The notes under the pieces are model-generated. The model worked only from the letters and a program-made list of their open reading frames with translations. It was not told where the DNA came from and ran no database searches. From CAZEVY01 sp964515555 (lineage in GTDB: Bacteria; Acidobacteriota; Terriglobia; Bryobacterales; Bryobacteraceae), in NCBI GenBank assembly GCA_964515555.1, contig CAZEVY010000022.1, forward strand, positions 1-57,694: a stretch of DNA of 57,694 nucleotides, in the 5' to 3' direction. The first letter of the stretch is position 1. Every line of letters begins with the position of its first letter. Of this stretch, positions 31,166 through 40,106 are shown piece after piece. The position numbers and the translations under genes are program-made.

Positions 31166-33013
31166 CTAATCGAGCCCGGCCTTCTGAGCCAGCGCCAGGA
31201 AACGGGGATCCCCCCGCAGATCGTCGAGCATGGGCTCGTGGCGGGCGTAGACCAGGTAGTCGGAACGCTCTCCGAACGCCTTTTGCGCCGCGGCATACGC
31301 CAGGTCTTTCTGCCCGAGGGCGGCGTTGAGCACGGCATGATAGAGGGCCGGCACGTAGCGATGCTTCTCCATCGCCTGGAGATGGACGACCGCCTTTTCC
31401 GCCCCCGCCCGGTCGCCGCCCCTGGCTTGGAACTTGCCCTTGGCGGCGATCGCCGTCAGCAGCCGTCCTTGCGTCAGCGCCAGCGTCTTGTCGAGCTCGG
31501 CGACGGCCTCGTCGTGCCTGCCCATCTGCCCCAACGCCAGTCCCAGCGCGAAGTGCGCCGAGAGAAAGTTCGGATCGAGCTCCAGGACCTTGCGGTACTG
31601 TTCGACGGCCAGGGCCTGCTGCCCGGCGTGGTAGTGGCACCAGCCCACGCCGACGTGGATGATCAGCGATGCCGGGGCCAGTGTGAAGGCGCGCTGCATT
31701 TTTGCGAGCGCTTCCTGGTGCCGGCCCGCGGCCAGCATCGCGTGCGAATACCAGTGGTGCGCCGAAGAATATCCGGGATTCAGCGCGATGGCCTTTTGAA
31801 ACTCCTGCTCGGCGGCGCGCCAGTCCCACTCGAAGGTCAGCCGGATGTTGCCCATCGAGGTGTGCGCGGCCGCCAGCGAATCGTCGATCGCCAGCGCCGC
31901 CTTGGCCGCCGCCACCGCCTTCGGCTTGGCCTCGGTGGGCCGCAGCGCGTCCATCGGCATCGAGCCGAGGAGCGTGTAGGTGTCGGCCAGGCCGCAGTAC
32001 GCCAGCGCCAGCTTCGGATCGCTCTGCACGGCGCGTCCGAAATACTCCAGCGATTTCATCAGGCCCTCGCCCGTGCGCTGGTTCCAGAACCACAGGCCCT
32101 GCACGTAGGCCAAATAGGCGTCCTCGCCGACCTTGCGGAACGTCGACAGCCGCGACTGCTCCTGCGGGGTCACCTGCACGCGGATCTCGGCGGCGATCTC
32201 GCGCGCGATGCGGCCCTGTAGCTCCAGGACGTCGCTCAGCGATCCTTCGTAGAAGTTCGCCCAGCGGTGCTCGCCCGAGCCGGCGCGCACCACGCGCACG
32301 TCCACGCGGACTTTCTGTCCCGTGATGAGCACCGAGCCTTCCAGCGCGGCGTCGACGTCCAGATCAGCGGCCACCGCCGCGGCCGGCCTCTCCTCTTTCA
32401 GTTTGCGGCCGTAGAAGTAACCCGATTTCACGGTCAGCGCGGCGATCTGGGTGAGGTTGGTCTTGAGCGCCTCGGTCATCCCGGCGGCGAAGTAGATCTT
32501 GTTCGGGTCGCCGGAGAGCTCCTCGAGCGGCAGCACCACCAGGGAGTGAATCTCACGGCCCGTGCGCGGCAGCAGCCATAGCGCCCCGCCCGCGGCCGCC
32601 GCCGCGGCGCCGGTGGCTCCTGCGAATATCGTTCGACGCGAGATGCGCCGTGGAACGGGCGCCGGCGTCTCGGTTGCGGCCTGGTCGCTCCCGTCGGCGA
32701 CGGGGGCCACGAACCGGTACCCTTTCTTGGGAATCGTCTCGATGAAGCGGTTGTCGTCGGAATCGTCGCCCAGCGCTTTCCGCAATAGCGAAATGTTCTT
32801 GGCGAGGCCGCCTTCCTCGACGAAGGTGTCGGGCCAGACCTTCTTAATGAGGTCCTCTTTCCAGACCAGTTGGCCTTTGCTTTCGACCAGGACCAGGAGC
32901 GTCTCCATCGCTTTAGGAGGCAGCGCGACGACGGCGTCGTCGCGGTAGAGGAGTTTCTCCGCGGGATCGACGCGATACGGGCCGAACCGGTAACCACGTC
33001 TTTCCTGGGCCAT
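31166..33013 (-). CDS. CadC-like winged-helix regulator with TPR repeats
   Basis: The 615-residue protein starts with an OmpR/CadC-type winged helix (YRFGPYRVDPAEKLLYRDDA, then KEDLIKKVWPDTFVEEGGLA and RFIETIPKKGYRFVAPV; residues 8-105). A transmembrane segment follows (about 127-147, TIFAGATGAAAAAAGGALWL). Next is a TolB-N-like adenylate-cyclase-associated segment (HSLVVLPLEELSGDPNKIYF), then seven or more TPR units (for example HYHAGQQALAVEQYRKVLEL). This architecture is abundant in Acidobacteria and is thought to sense periplasmic signals and regulate transcription while membrane-bound. It is a single gene, with no obvious operon partner. Confidence 0.9.
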   Translation of the reverse strand: MAQERRGYRFGPYRVDPAEKLLYRDDAVVALPPKAMETLLVLVESKGQLVWKEDLIKKVWPDTFVEEGGLAKNISLLRKALGDDSDDNRFIETIPKKGYRFVAPVADGSDQAATETPAPVPRRISRRTIFAGATGAAAAAAGGALWLLPRTGREIHSLVVLPLEELSGDPNKIYFAAGMTEALKTNLTQIAALTVKSGYFYGRKLKEERPAAAVAADLDVDAALEGSVLITGQKVRVDVRVVRAGSGEHRWANFYEGSLSDVLELQGRIAREIAAEIRVQVTPQEQSRLSTFRKVGEDAYLAYVQGLWFWNQRTGEGLMKSLEYFGRAVQSDPKLALAYCGLADTYTLLGSMPMDALRPTEAKPKAVAAAKAALAIDDSLAAAHTSMGNIRLTFEWDWRAAEQEFQKAIALNPGYSSAHHWYSHAMLAAGRHQEALAKMQRAFTLAPASLIIHVGVGWCHYHAGQQALAVEQYRKVLELDPNFLSAHFALGLALGQMGRHDEAVAELDKTLALTQGRLLTAIAAKGKFQARGGDRAGAEKAVVHLQAMEKHRYVPALYHAVLNAALGQKDLAYAAAQKAFGERSDYLVYARHEPMLDDLRGDPRFLALAQKAGLD

Positions 33014-33086
33014 TTTCGGCGATTCGCGGCGGAGTCTTAGGGAACTCTATCACGAAACGGGGAAGACCCAGCGGCGACAGGGCATT

Positions 33087-34727
33087 TCACCGCTTCCCCG
33101 CCGCCGGCGGGAACCAGTACAACAGCACGCTCCTGCCGACCCGTTCCCGCGGCTCCACCAAGTCGGGCCACAGCTTGACGTCCAGGTGCTCCCCCTTCAG
33201 CCCCAGCCGCGACAGTTTGAGAATCGTCAGGCTGACCGCGTTCCAGCCCGGCCGCGGACCCTCCGGGTCGAGCGGATGAATCTTCGGAAACCCATGTACC
33301 GCCTCGTAGTGCGCCAGGATAAACGGGTCGAACGCCACCTCGCGCGCGCCCACCTCGGCGAGACGCCGCGACAGCCGCTTCATGTCCTGCCCCCAGTCGA
33401 GGTCCGAATCCACCACGATGCGCTCGGGCCGCTCGCCCGCCAGCAGGTTGAAGTACGGAATGTAGTCGGGATGACTCAGCGCCGACCCCGCGCAGTGCCA
33501 GGCGATCAGCGCCGCCAGCGCGGCGCGTGCCCACGTCGAGCCGTCGAGCAGCGCGCGCCCGCCGATCGCCGCCAGCACCGCCGCTCCCACGTACACCGGC
33601 AGCACATGCCGCACTCCGATGTTGATCCGGCTGAACACCGAGGCGAACACCACGATTCCCCCGGCGAGTCCGGCCGCCGCCAACAACGGCCAGCCGGGCG
33701 GCTTCTTACCCTTCCAGAGAATCGCCGCCCCGGCAATCGCCAATGCGAGAAACGGCAGCGGCGTTTTTACCGCCAGGACGACCAAATAGTAATACCACCA
33801 CCCGGTTTCCCCGTATTGACCCAGAAGATAACTAGGATTTCCTTTTTCGTTGTGTTCCAGCACCGCCCGGATTCCGCTGGCGAGTTCCGGCGCCGGCCAT
33901 CCGCCCGTGAAGCTGAACCGGAAGCCCGCCCACACGATCGCCGACATTACGAGCCCCGCCGCCGTCAGCGAGCGGACGCGTTCCTTCGGAGACCAGGCGA
34001 TCGCCTTCCGTGCCGCCACGCCCAGCGCCGCCGTCGCCGGCACGAACATCGCGAAGTACGGGAGAGTCGAGAACTTCGAGAGCAGCGCCAGTCCGAGCGT
34101 CGCGCCGAGCAGCGCGCCCCGCTGCATCGTCGGCGATTCGAGCCACAGCGACCACGACAAGGCCGCGCCGCCGAGCCACGCCGTCAGCGCCATGTCGGTG
34201 GTCGCCAGTCCCGCGTGCGCCAGCACCGGCGGCAGAAAGCTGAACAGCAGCGTCGCCCCCACCGCCTCCAGGCGCCCCAGCGCGCGCCTCGTCCAGACAT
34301 ACACCACCGCGCACGCGACCCAGAAGAACGGCAGGATGCCGAGCCTTGCCAGCGCCAGCGTGCGATCGTAACGGTTGCCGCCGTAAAGAATGGCGGCCCC
34401 TTCGTTCCACATCGAGTCCTTGGCGTACCCGCGGCTTCCCGCCAGGTAAGGACCCAGCGCCGCCGCCACGCGCGCCAGTGGAGGATGCTGCGGCTCGTAC
34501 CGGTATGCGCCGCGCGCCAGCCACTCCATGCCGCAGGCGATATGCGCCGGCTCGTCGATGGTGTGGTTGAAGACGGTGTAGGTCGCCACGATCCGCAGCG
34601 ATGCGAGCGCCACCAGCGCCACAGCCACGAATGGCGCGCGCCGCTCTACCGCCGCGATAATCCTGTCCGCGCGCGACGGGCCCGCCGGCGCCTCCGCCTC
34701 CGCGCGCTGCTTTCGCCGCTTCGCCAT
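33087..34727 (-). CDS. GT-C fold glycosyltransferase (ArnT/PMT_2, GT39-like)
   Basis: The 546-residue protein has about ten transmembrane helices. The first external loop contains HTIDEPAHIACGMEWLARGA, with the acidic pair (D-E) expected of the GT-C catalytic site, followed by YEPQHPPLARVAAALGPYL, typical of PMT_2-like enzymes. These use lipid-linked sugars (polyprenyl-phosphate donors) to modify proteins, lipids or glycans in the periplasm. The ATG at 34727 lies one base after the YfhO-family stop, so they form an operon. A C-terminal periplasmic domain (LAGERPERIVVDSDLDWGQD) is also seen in related Acidobacteria proteins. Acceptor unknown. Confidence 0.87.
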   Translation of the reverse strand: MAKRRKQRAEAEAPAGPSRADRIIAAVERRAPFVAVALVALASLRIVATYTVFNHTIDEPAHIACGMEWLARGAYRYEPQHPPLARVAAALGPYLAGSRGYAKDSMWNEGAAILYGGNRYDRTLALARLGILPFFWVACAVVYVWTRRALGRLEAVGATLLFSFLPPVLAHAGLATTDMALTAWLGGAALSWSLWLESPTMQRGALLGATLGLALLSKFSTLPYFAMFVPATAALGVAARKAIAWSPKERVRSLTAAGLVMSAIVWAGFRFSFTGGWPAPELASGIRAVLEHNEKGNPSYLLGQYGETGWWYYYLVVLAVKTPLPFLALAIAGAAILWKGKKPPGWPLLAAAGLAGGIVVFASVFSRINIGVRHVLPVYVGAAVLAAIGGRALLDGSTWARAALAALIAWHCAGSALSHPDYIPYFNLLAGERPERIVVDSDLDWGQDMKRLSRRLAEVGAREVAFDPFILAHYEAVHGFPKIHPLDPEGPRPGWNAVSLTILKLSRLGLKGEHLDVKLWPDLVEPRERVGRSVLLYWFPPAAGKR

Positions 34728-34728
34728 C

Positions 34729-36726
34729 TCAGAGCTTCCACAGCCCGATCAGCACCAGCGCCGCCGCCACCGCCGATATCGCCGCGCCCGCCAGGAAATA
34801 GCGCGACACGAACCGCAGCGCGACCTCGCCCTCGCCCGCCGGGACTACCACGCCCATCAGCGCGTGGTCGGCCCGCACCACCGGCAGTTCGCGGCCGCCT
34901 GCCGTCGCGCGCCACCCGGGATAATAGGGAATCGCGACGCGCATCAGGCTCGGCGCGGCGGCTCGATAGCGGACGCGCAGCGTCTGCTCCCCGCGTTCGA
35001 TCGACACCACCGTCGCCGCCGGGTCGTGCGATGGAACCGCGTCCGCGGCGATCGCCGACTCCACCGGGTCATGCGACGCCAGCAGCGGCCTCGCGTCGGC
35101 GCCCACGTCGATGCGCCGTGCGAACGTCGCGCGCGGCAGGGCGCTCGGGCGCTTCTCGAACCGGCCGTCGGGAACATGGAGGCGCAGGCCGGCCCCCAGG
35201 ATGTCGAGCAGCTTCGGATTCCTCTCCGCCGCCGCGATGTACTCGGCGTACGCGGCCAGCCGCAGCGGGTTGTAGCCGTAGGTCGCCTCGACGCGCGCGT
35301 CGAGCGGGTGGTTCTGCGGCCCCAGCGCCGGGATCGAATACGGCGCGTGAAGCCGCGCTCCTTCGGGGAGCCGCGGCGGAACGCGCTCGCGGAACACCCC
35401 TAAACCCGCCCCATACCGTTCCTCGTAGGAATTCCGTGAATATGCCATCGGATTCCACAGAGAATTCCACAGAAATACGTCGGCAAACAACACTGCCGGA
35501 ATGGCGGCCGCGGCCCATTTCCAGCGGTCGCCCACCGACTTCGCGCCCGCCCCGGCAAGAAGCGCCAGCGCCAGCGCGCACACGAACCAGGCATGCACCG
35601 GCGCGCGCACGCTCGCGAATCCCGGAAGCGTCGTCACCAGGCGATAGAGCCCGCCCGCCGGCCCCAGCGCGTACCACAGGGCCGGGAGCAGGAGAAACAG
35701 CGCGAGCATGGCAGGGCGGCGCTCCTCGGCCGCGCTGGGTCTCCAGGCCCCCCACCAGACACCGATCATCGCCAGCGGCAGCAGCAGTGCTCCCGCGTAC
35801 AAGTAATGCTGCGTGATGTCGGCTGGTCCCCTGTAGTTCCCGCCGACCGCGCCCGACGCGTCGGCCCAGACCAGCGTCGCCAGGCTCGCTGGCGTCAGCG
35901 CGGCATTCGGCGTCCGGTCCAGCGACATCGCGGAGCGCACCGACTGCCCGGTCAGCTCCAGCCCCGGCAGCGTCTGCACCGCCGCGAGCGCCGCGGCGAT
36001 CGCCCCGCCCGCGGCCAGCGCCGCAGCCGCCCGCGTGAATAACTCCCGCCGCCCTACACACAACGCCGCCGACCATATCGCCGCCGCGGCCATCGAGTAC
36101 AGAGCCGATTGAAAATGTCCCGCGAGAATCATCAGGCCGCCCACGGCGCCCGCCGCCGGCATCCACCTTCGGCCGCCCTTCTCGATCGCGCGGCCGATCG
36201 CCAGCAACAGCCACGGCAGCCACGCCGCCGTCTGCGACATCCCGACATGCGACGCGTGCCCGGCGAAAAATCCCGACATCGCGTAGGCGATCGCCGCCAC
36301 CAGCGCCGGCGCTGCTCCGCCAAGGAGCCGCCTCCCCAACAGGAAAGCTCCCGCGGCGGCGAGCAGCGTGTGCAGCGCCAGCTCGCCCTGAATCGACCGC
36401 GGCGTAACACCGAACAGGAAGAACGGCCAGTTGAGCGGATACCAGGCCCCGGTCTGTGGATCGGCCAGGAACGGAAATCCGGAAAAGATATAGGGGGTCC
36501 AGTGGGGCAGCGCCCCGGCGCGGACTGAGTCGGCGAAGTATTTCTGGGCGCTGTAGTGCACGTCGACGGCGTCCCATTGAATGCCTGCAGTCGCGGACGT
36601 GAGCGGAATCCAGTGCATGACCGCGACTGCGGCGGCGAGCGCCGCCCAGGGCCAGTACCGGCTGGCCCGCGGCGTCGTGGCGAGGCCGGAGGGCGCCGGT
36701 CGGCGCGGGGAAGGCTTTCTGGCCAT
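34729..36726 (-). CDS. YfhO-family multi-pass membrane protein
   Basis: A 665-residue protein with a dozen or so hydrophobic helices and the YfhO signature arrangement: an early WDAVDVHYSAQKYFADSVRA, GYWNP-type IFSGFPFLADPQTGAWYPLN, then AYAMSGFFAGHASHVGMSQT. A soluble C-terminal domain (about 500-640) ends IPYYPGWRATAGGRELPVVR and DHALMGVVVPAGEGEVALRF, also characteristic. YfhO proteins are GT-C-like and in Gram-positives glycosylate lipoteichoic acid; here they may transfer sugars to an unknown acceptor. It precedes the GT39-like gene by one base. No sugar-donor synthesis gene is in the window. Confidence 0.86.
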   Translation of the reverse strand: MARKPSPRRPAPSGLATTPRASRYWPWAALAAAVAVMHWIPLTSATAGIQWDAVDVHYSAQKYFADSVRAGALPHWTPYIFSGFPFLADPQTGAWYPLNWPFFLFGVTPRSIQGELALHTLLAAAGAFLLGRRLLGGAAPALVAAIAYAMSGFFAGHASHVGMSQTAAWLPWLLLAIGRAIEKGGRRWMPAAGAVGGLMILAGHFQSALYSMAAAAIWSAALCVGRRELFTRAAAALAAGGAIAAALAAVQTLPGLELTGQSVRSAMSLDRTPNAALTPASLATLVWADASGAVGGNYRGPADITQHYLYAGALLLPLAMIGVWWGAWRPSAAEERRPAMLALFLLLPALWYALGPAGGLYRLVTTLPGFASVRAPVHAWFVCALALALLAGAGAKSVGDRWKWAAAAIPAVLFADVFLWNSLWNPMAYSRNSYEERYGAGLGVFRERVPPRLPEGARLHAPYSIPALGPQNHPLDARVEATYGYNPLRLAAYAEYIAAAERNPKLLDILGAGLRLHVPDGRFEKRPSALPRATFARRIDVGADARPLLASHDPVESAIAADAVPSHDPAATVVSIERGEQTLRVRYRAAAPSLMRVAIPYYPGWRATAGGRELPVVRADHALMGVVVPAGEGEVALRFVSRYFLAGAAISAVAAALVLIGLWKL

Positions 36727-36905
36727 GCTCTGATCTAGTCACTTTACCCGGTTCCGCCAGGGCGCGGTAAGCAATCGCCATTGCCGCCTAAGCCCCAAGG
36801 TGTTAGGGAATATGGCGTACCACTACGTTCTCCTAAGGGAATTGCCCGGTTTTGCCGCCGATACCACCTAAACTCTCTCGGGTCTTCCGCCGATCAACCA
36901 AAAGA

Positions 36906-38081
36906 ATGGGAGCCGAGCTCCAGGCCCTTGACCGGGCCCCCAGTCGACCTCTGGACATCGCCAGAACGCCCGCCATGGACGTGCTGAAAGGCCAATTCCT
37001 GGCCAGCATCAACCATGAGATCCGGACGCCGCTGACGGGGATTCTCGGCATGACCGAGCTGCTGCTCGAAACCGAGCTCTCGAGCGACCAGAACGAATAC
37101 GTCGCGGCGGTGCGCAGTTGCGCCTCGCAGCTTCTGGAAATGCTCAATTCCATCCTGGAGTATTCGTCGATTTCCGCCGGCCAGATGCGCCTGGAGGAGG
37201 GCGAGCTTCACCTCCGGCAGACGCTCGAAATGGTGGTCGCCGAGTTCATGGACCGGGTGGAGCGTAAGGGCCTTCGCATGAAGGTCCACCTCGACAACGA
37301 CCTTCCGCAGTACGTCGTCGGCGACGCGCTTCGTCTTCGCCAGACGCTTTCGTATTTGCTGAGTAACGCCGTGAAGTTCACCGAACGCGGCGCAATCGAG
37401 TTGACCGCGCGGCGCGCCGGGGACGGCACGCTCGAAGTGTCGGTGATCGACACCGGGATCGGCATTGCGCCCGAGAAGTTGAGCCTGATCTTCGAATCCT
37501 TCCGCCAGCTGGAGAACGGCCTGGCGCGAAGCTACTCCGGCCTGGGCCTGGGCCTGGCGCTGGCCGAGAAGCTGGCGCGGCTGATGGGCGGCGGCGTTTC
37601 GGCCGTCAGCGAGCCCGGCGCCGGAAGCCGGTTCACGGTGACGGTTCCCCTGCGCGTGCCGGCGTCGGCCGCCGTCGAGGAGTATGAGACGCAGCGTCCC
37701 TCCAACGGCCATGGGCCGGCCAAGCGCGTGCTTCTGGTGGAGGACAGCGAGATCGCCCAGCGCATCGTGCGGCACATTCTCTCGCGCAGCGGCTACCAGC
37801 TCGACTGCGCCAGCGGGGGACGCGAAGGCGTTCAAGCGGCGGCCGAGAATCGCTACGACCTGATCCTCATGGACCTCCAGATGCCCGGCGTCGACGGCCT
37901 GGCGGCCACCGGCGCCATCCGCGAGCTGCCGCACTACGAGAACGTGCCCATCATCGCCCTCACGGCGAACTACTCGCAGGAGCATCGCCTGGTGTGCCAG
38001 CAGCTCGGCATGCAGGGCTTCCTCGCCAAGCCCGTAAACAAAGACGAGCTTCTCAACGCCCTCTCGCACTTCCTGAAGTAG
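36906..38081 (+). CDS. Hybrid histidine kinase/response regulator without sensor domain
   Basis: The 391-residue protein goes straight into HisKA (FLASINHEIRTPLTGILGMT, H37), HATPase_c (ALRLRQTLSYLLSNAVKFTE, IDTGIGIAPEKLSLIFESF, SGLGLGLALAEKLARLMGGG) and a receiver domain (KRVLLVEDSEIAQRIVRHIL, phosphoacceptor D323 in LILMDLQMPGVDG, ALTANYSQEHRLV). No PAS, GAF or transmembrane region precedes the kinase, so it must receive its signal from another protein. The start is uncertain: TTG at 36852, ATG at 36906 (used) and ATG at 36972 are all possible. No output regulator is adjacent. Confidence 0.88.
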   Translation: MGAELQALDRAPSRPLDIARTPAMDVLKGQFLASINHEIRTPLTGILGMTELLLETELSSDQNEYVAAVRSCASQLLEMLNSILEYSSISAGQMRLEEGELHLRQTLEMVVAEFMDRVERKGLRMKVHLDNDLPQYVVGDALRLRQTLSYLLSNAVKFTERGAIELTARRAGDGTLEVSVIDTGIGIAPEKLSLIFESFRQLENGLARSYSGLGLGLALAEKLARLMGGGVSAVSEPGAGSRFTVTVPLRVPASAAVEEYETQRPSNGHGPAKRVLLVEDSEIAQRIVRHILSRSGYQLDCASGGREGVQAAAENRYDLILMDLQMPGVDGLAATGAIRELPHYENVPIIALTANYSQEHRLVCQQLGMQGFLAKPVNKDELLNALSHFLK

Positions 38082-38175
38082 CGGGATTGCGCCGCACTCT
38101 CTGGCGGCGCGCCGGCCCTTCGTGCCGCGCCGCAACGCGTCTCCCCGCCGCCCCGCCGTGTGATAACTTAAGCCC

Positions 38176-39039
38176 ATGGACCGACGCCGATTCCTGCACT
38201 CCACCGCCGGCGCCGCCGCGGCGCTCCACAACTTTCCCCATCACCTCTTCGCCGCCACCACCAAGAAGTACGCCAGCGACCGCGTCCAGCTCGGACCCAG
38301 GAAGGTCGAGCTCAGCCGACTCGCCATGGGCACCGGCACCAACGGCGGCGGCGGCAGCTCCAACCAGACCAAAAAGATGGGCGTCAACGGCATGGCCGAC
38401 TGGTTCAAGGCCGCCTTCGACCAGGGCGTCACCTTCTGGGATTCCGCCGACCAGTACGGCAGCCACCCGCACCTCCGCGCCGCCCTGAAATCGGTCCCGC
38501 GCGACAAGGTCACCATCATGAGCAAGACCCACGCGTCCACCGAAAAGGAAATGCGCGCCGACCTCGACCGCTTCCGCCGCGAGTTGGGGACCGACTACAT
38601 CGACATCCTGCTGCTCCACTGCATGATGGACGCCAACTGGCCCGACCGCAAGAAGGGCGCCATGGCCGTCATTTCGGAGGCGCGCGAAAAGGGCATTGTC
38701 CGCACGCATGGGACCTCGTGCCACACGCTCGAGTCGCTCCGCACGGCCGCGCGCACTCCCTGGGTCGACGTCGACCTGGCCCGCATCAACCCGGCGCGCG
38801 TCGCCATGGATTCCGATCCCGCCACCGTCATCTCCGTCCTGCGCGAGATGAAGGCGGCCGGCAAAGGCGTCATCGGCATGAAGATTCTCGGCGCCGGCCG
38901 CCTGCGCGACAAGGCCGACGAGTCGCTCCAGTTCGCACTTTCGCTCGATTGCGTCGACTGCTTCACCATCGGCAGCGAGAGCGTCGCCGAAATGATGGAC
39001 CTCACCCGCAAGATCCCCGCCGCCAGCGTGCGCGGCTGA
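38176..39039 (+). CDS. Tat-exported aldo/keto reductase family protein
   Basis: A 287-residue protein with a twin-arginine signal (MDRRRFLHSTAGAAAALHNF). The aldo/keto reductase (beta/alpha)8 barrel follows: ELSRLAMGTGTNGGGGSSNQ, FDQGVTFWDSADQYGSHPHL (catalytic D and Y), KVTIMSKTHAS (catalytic K), DYIDILLLHCMMD (H). AKRs reduce carbonyls with NADPH, but export suggests a different cofactor, so its in vivo role is uncertain. It is the first gene of a plus-strand operon with cytochrome c peroxidase and a solute-binding lipoprotein; GAGGCTTACGCC after its stop serves the next gene. Confidence 0.87.
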   Translation: MDRRRFLHSTAGAAAALHNFPHHLFAATTKKYASDRVQLGPRKVELSRLAMGTGTNGGGGSSNQTKKMGVNGMADWFKAAFDQGVTFWDSADQYGSHPHLRAALKSVPRDKVTIMSKTHASTEKEMRADLDRFRRELGTDYIDILLLHCMMDANWPDRKKGAMAVISEAREKGIVRTHGTSCHTLESLRTAARTPWVDVDLARINPARVAMDSDPATVISVLREMKAAGKGVIGMKILGAGRLRDKADESLQFALSLDCVDCFTIGSESVAEMMDLTRKIPAASVRG

Positions 39040-39055
39040 CCAGGAGGCTTACGCC

Positions 39056-40105
39056 ATGAAGAGACTCGCCCTGATTGCCGCCGGAGCGGCGCTCGCCGTC
39101 GCCTTTGCGTTCGCGCAGCAGAAGAAGGATGTGAAGAAAGTGGTCACCTCGCCGTGGCCGCAGGTTCCCGGCTACGCCGACATGACCTATCCCGCCGACA
39201 ATCCCATGTCGAAGGAGAAGGTCGAGCTCGGCCGCATGCTGTTCTTCGACAAGCGCCTCTCGGGCGACGAGTCGCGCTCGTGCTACTCCTGCCACCTCAA
39301 GGAGCACGGCCTCACCGACGGCAAGCCCACCGCCATCGGCGCCTATGAAGTGAAACTCCCGCGCGCTTCGCCGACGCTCTGGAACATCGGCTATCACTCC
39401 GAGTTCTATTGGGACGGGCGCAGCAAGTCCCTCGAGCTCCAGGCGGTCGCCGCCTGGGCCGGCGGAAACATGGGCGTCACCGGCAAAGACGGGCGTCCCA
39501 GCACATCCGATATCTGCAAGAAGCTGATGGCGATTCCCGCCTACGCCGCGATGTTCCAGAAGGTGTTCAATGCGCCCGCCACGCCCGAGCGCGTCGGCCA
39601 GGCGCTGGCCGCCTACGAGCGCACCATCGTCAGCCAGCGCGGCGCCTGGTTTCGCTTTCGCGCCGGGCAGACCAACGCGCTCAGCCCCGCCGCCCGCCGC
39701 GGCTGGAAAATCTTCAGCGAGAAGGCCAAGTGCACCAACTGCCACGACGGCCTCCTGCTGACCGACCTCCAGTATCACAACGTCGGCATCGGCATGGACA
39801 AGGAGAAGCCCGACCTGGGCCGCGCCGTCGCCAGCAAGGACGAAAAGGACACCGGCGCCTTCAAGACGCCGACCCTGCTCGACATCGCCAAGTCGGCCCC
39901 GTATTTCCACGACGGCTCCGTGGCGACGCTCGAAGAAGCGGTCGACCTCATGACCAGCGGCGGCAAGCCCAACAAGTGGCTCGACACCACCAATCTGAAG
40001 GATGCCCAGGAGGCCAAGCTGACCAAGGCCGAGAAGGCCGACCTGCTGGCTTTCCTGCGGTCGCTCAACGTCGAGACCGTGCTCGCCGAGCCGAAGCTGC
40101 CGTAG
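39056..40105 (+). CDS. Dihaem cytochrome-c peroxidase (MauG/CcpA-like)
   Basis: The 349-residue protein has signal peptide MKRLALIAAGAALAVAFAFA and two c-type haem motifs: SCYSCH (C76, C79, H80) and KCTNCH (C226, C229, H230). Family strings include VELGRMLFFDKRLSGDESR, LWNIGYHSEFYWDGRSKSLE and GAFKTPTLLDIAKSAPYFHD (distal region with methionine/tyrosine haem ligand nearby). Members reduce hydrogen peroxide with cytochrome c electrons in the periplasm, or carry out MauG-like oxidations. AGGAGG precedes the ATG. It lies between the aldo/keto reductase and the binding protein, and a periplasmic oxidation route for a sugar-like molecule is possible. Confidence 0.93.
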   Translation: MKRLALIAAGAALAVAFAFAQQKKDVKKVVTSPWPQVPGYADMTYPADNPMSKEKVELGRMLFFDKRLSGDESRSCYSCHLKEHGLTDGKPTAIGAYEVKLPRASPTLWNIGYHSEFYWDGRSKSLELQAVAAWAGGNMGVTGKDGRPSTSDICKKLMAIPAYAAMFQKVFNAPATPERVGQALAAYERTIVSQRGAWFRFRAGQTNALSPAARRGWKIFSEKAKCTNCHDGLLLTDLQYHNVGIGMDKEKPDLGRAVASKDEKDTGAFKTPTLLDIAKSAPYFHDGSVATLEEAVDLMTSGGKPNKWLDTTNLKDAQEAKLTKAEKADLLAFLRSLNVETVLAEPKLP

Positions 40106-40106
40106 G

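Noticed and set aside
33186..35816. Long plus-strand open frame of about 880 codons
   Set aside because: It is antisense to the GT39-like and YfhO genes, with an Arg/Pro-rich composition and no domain.
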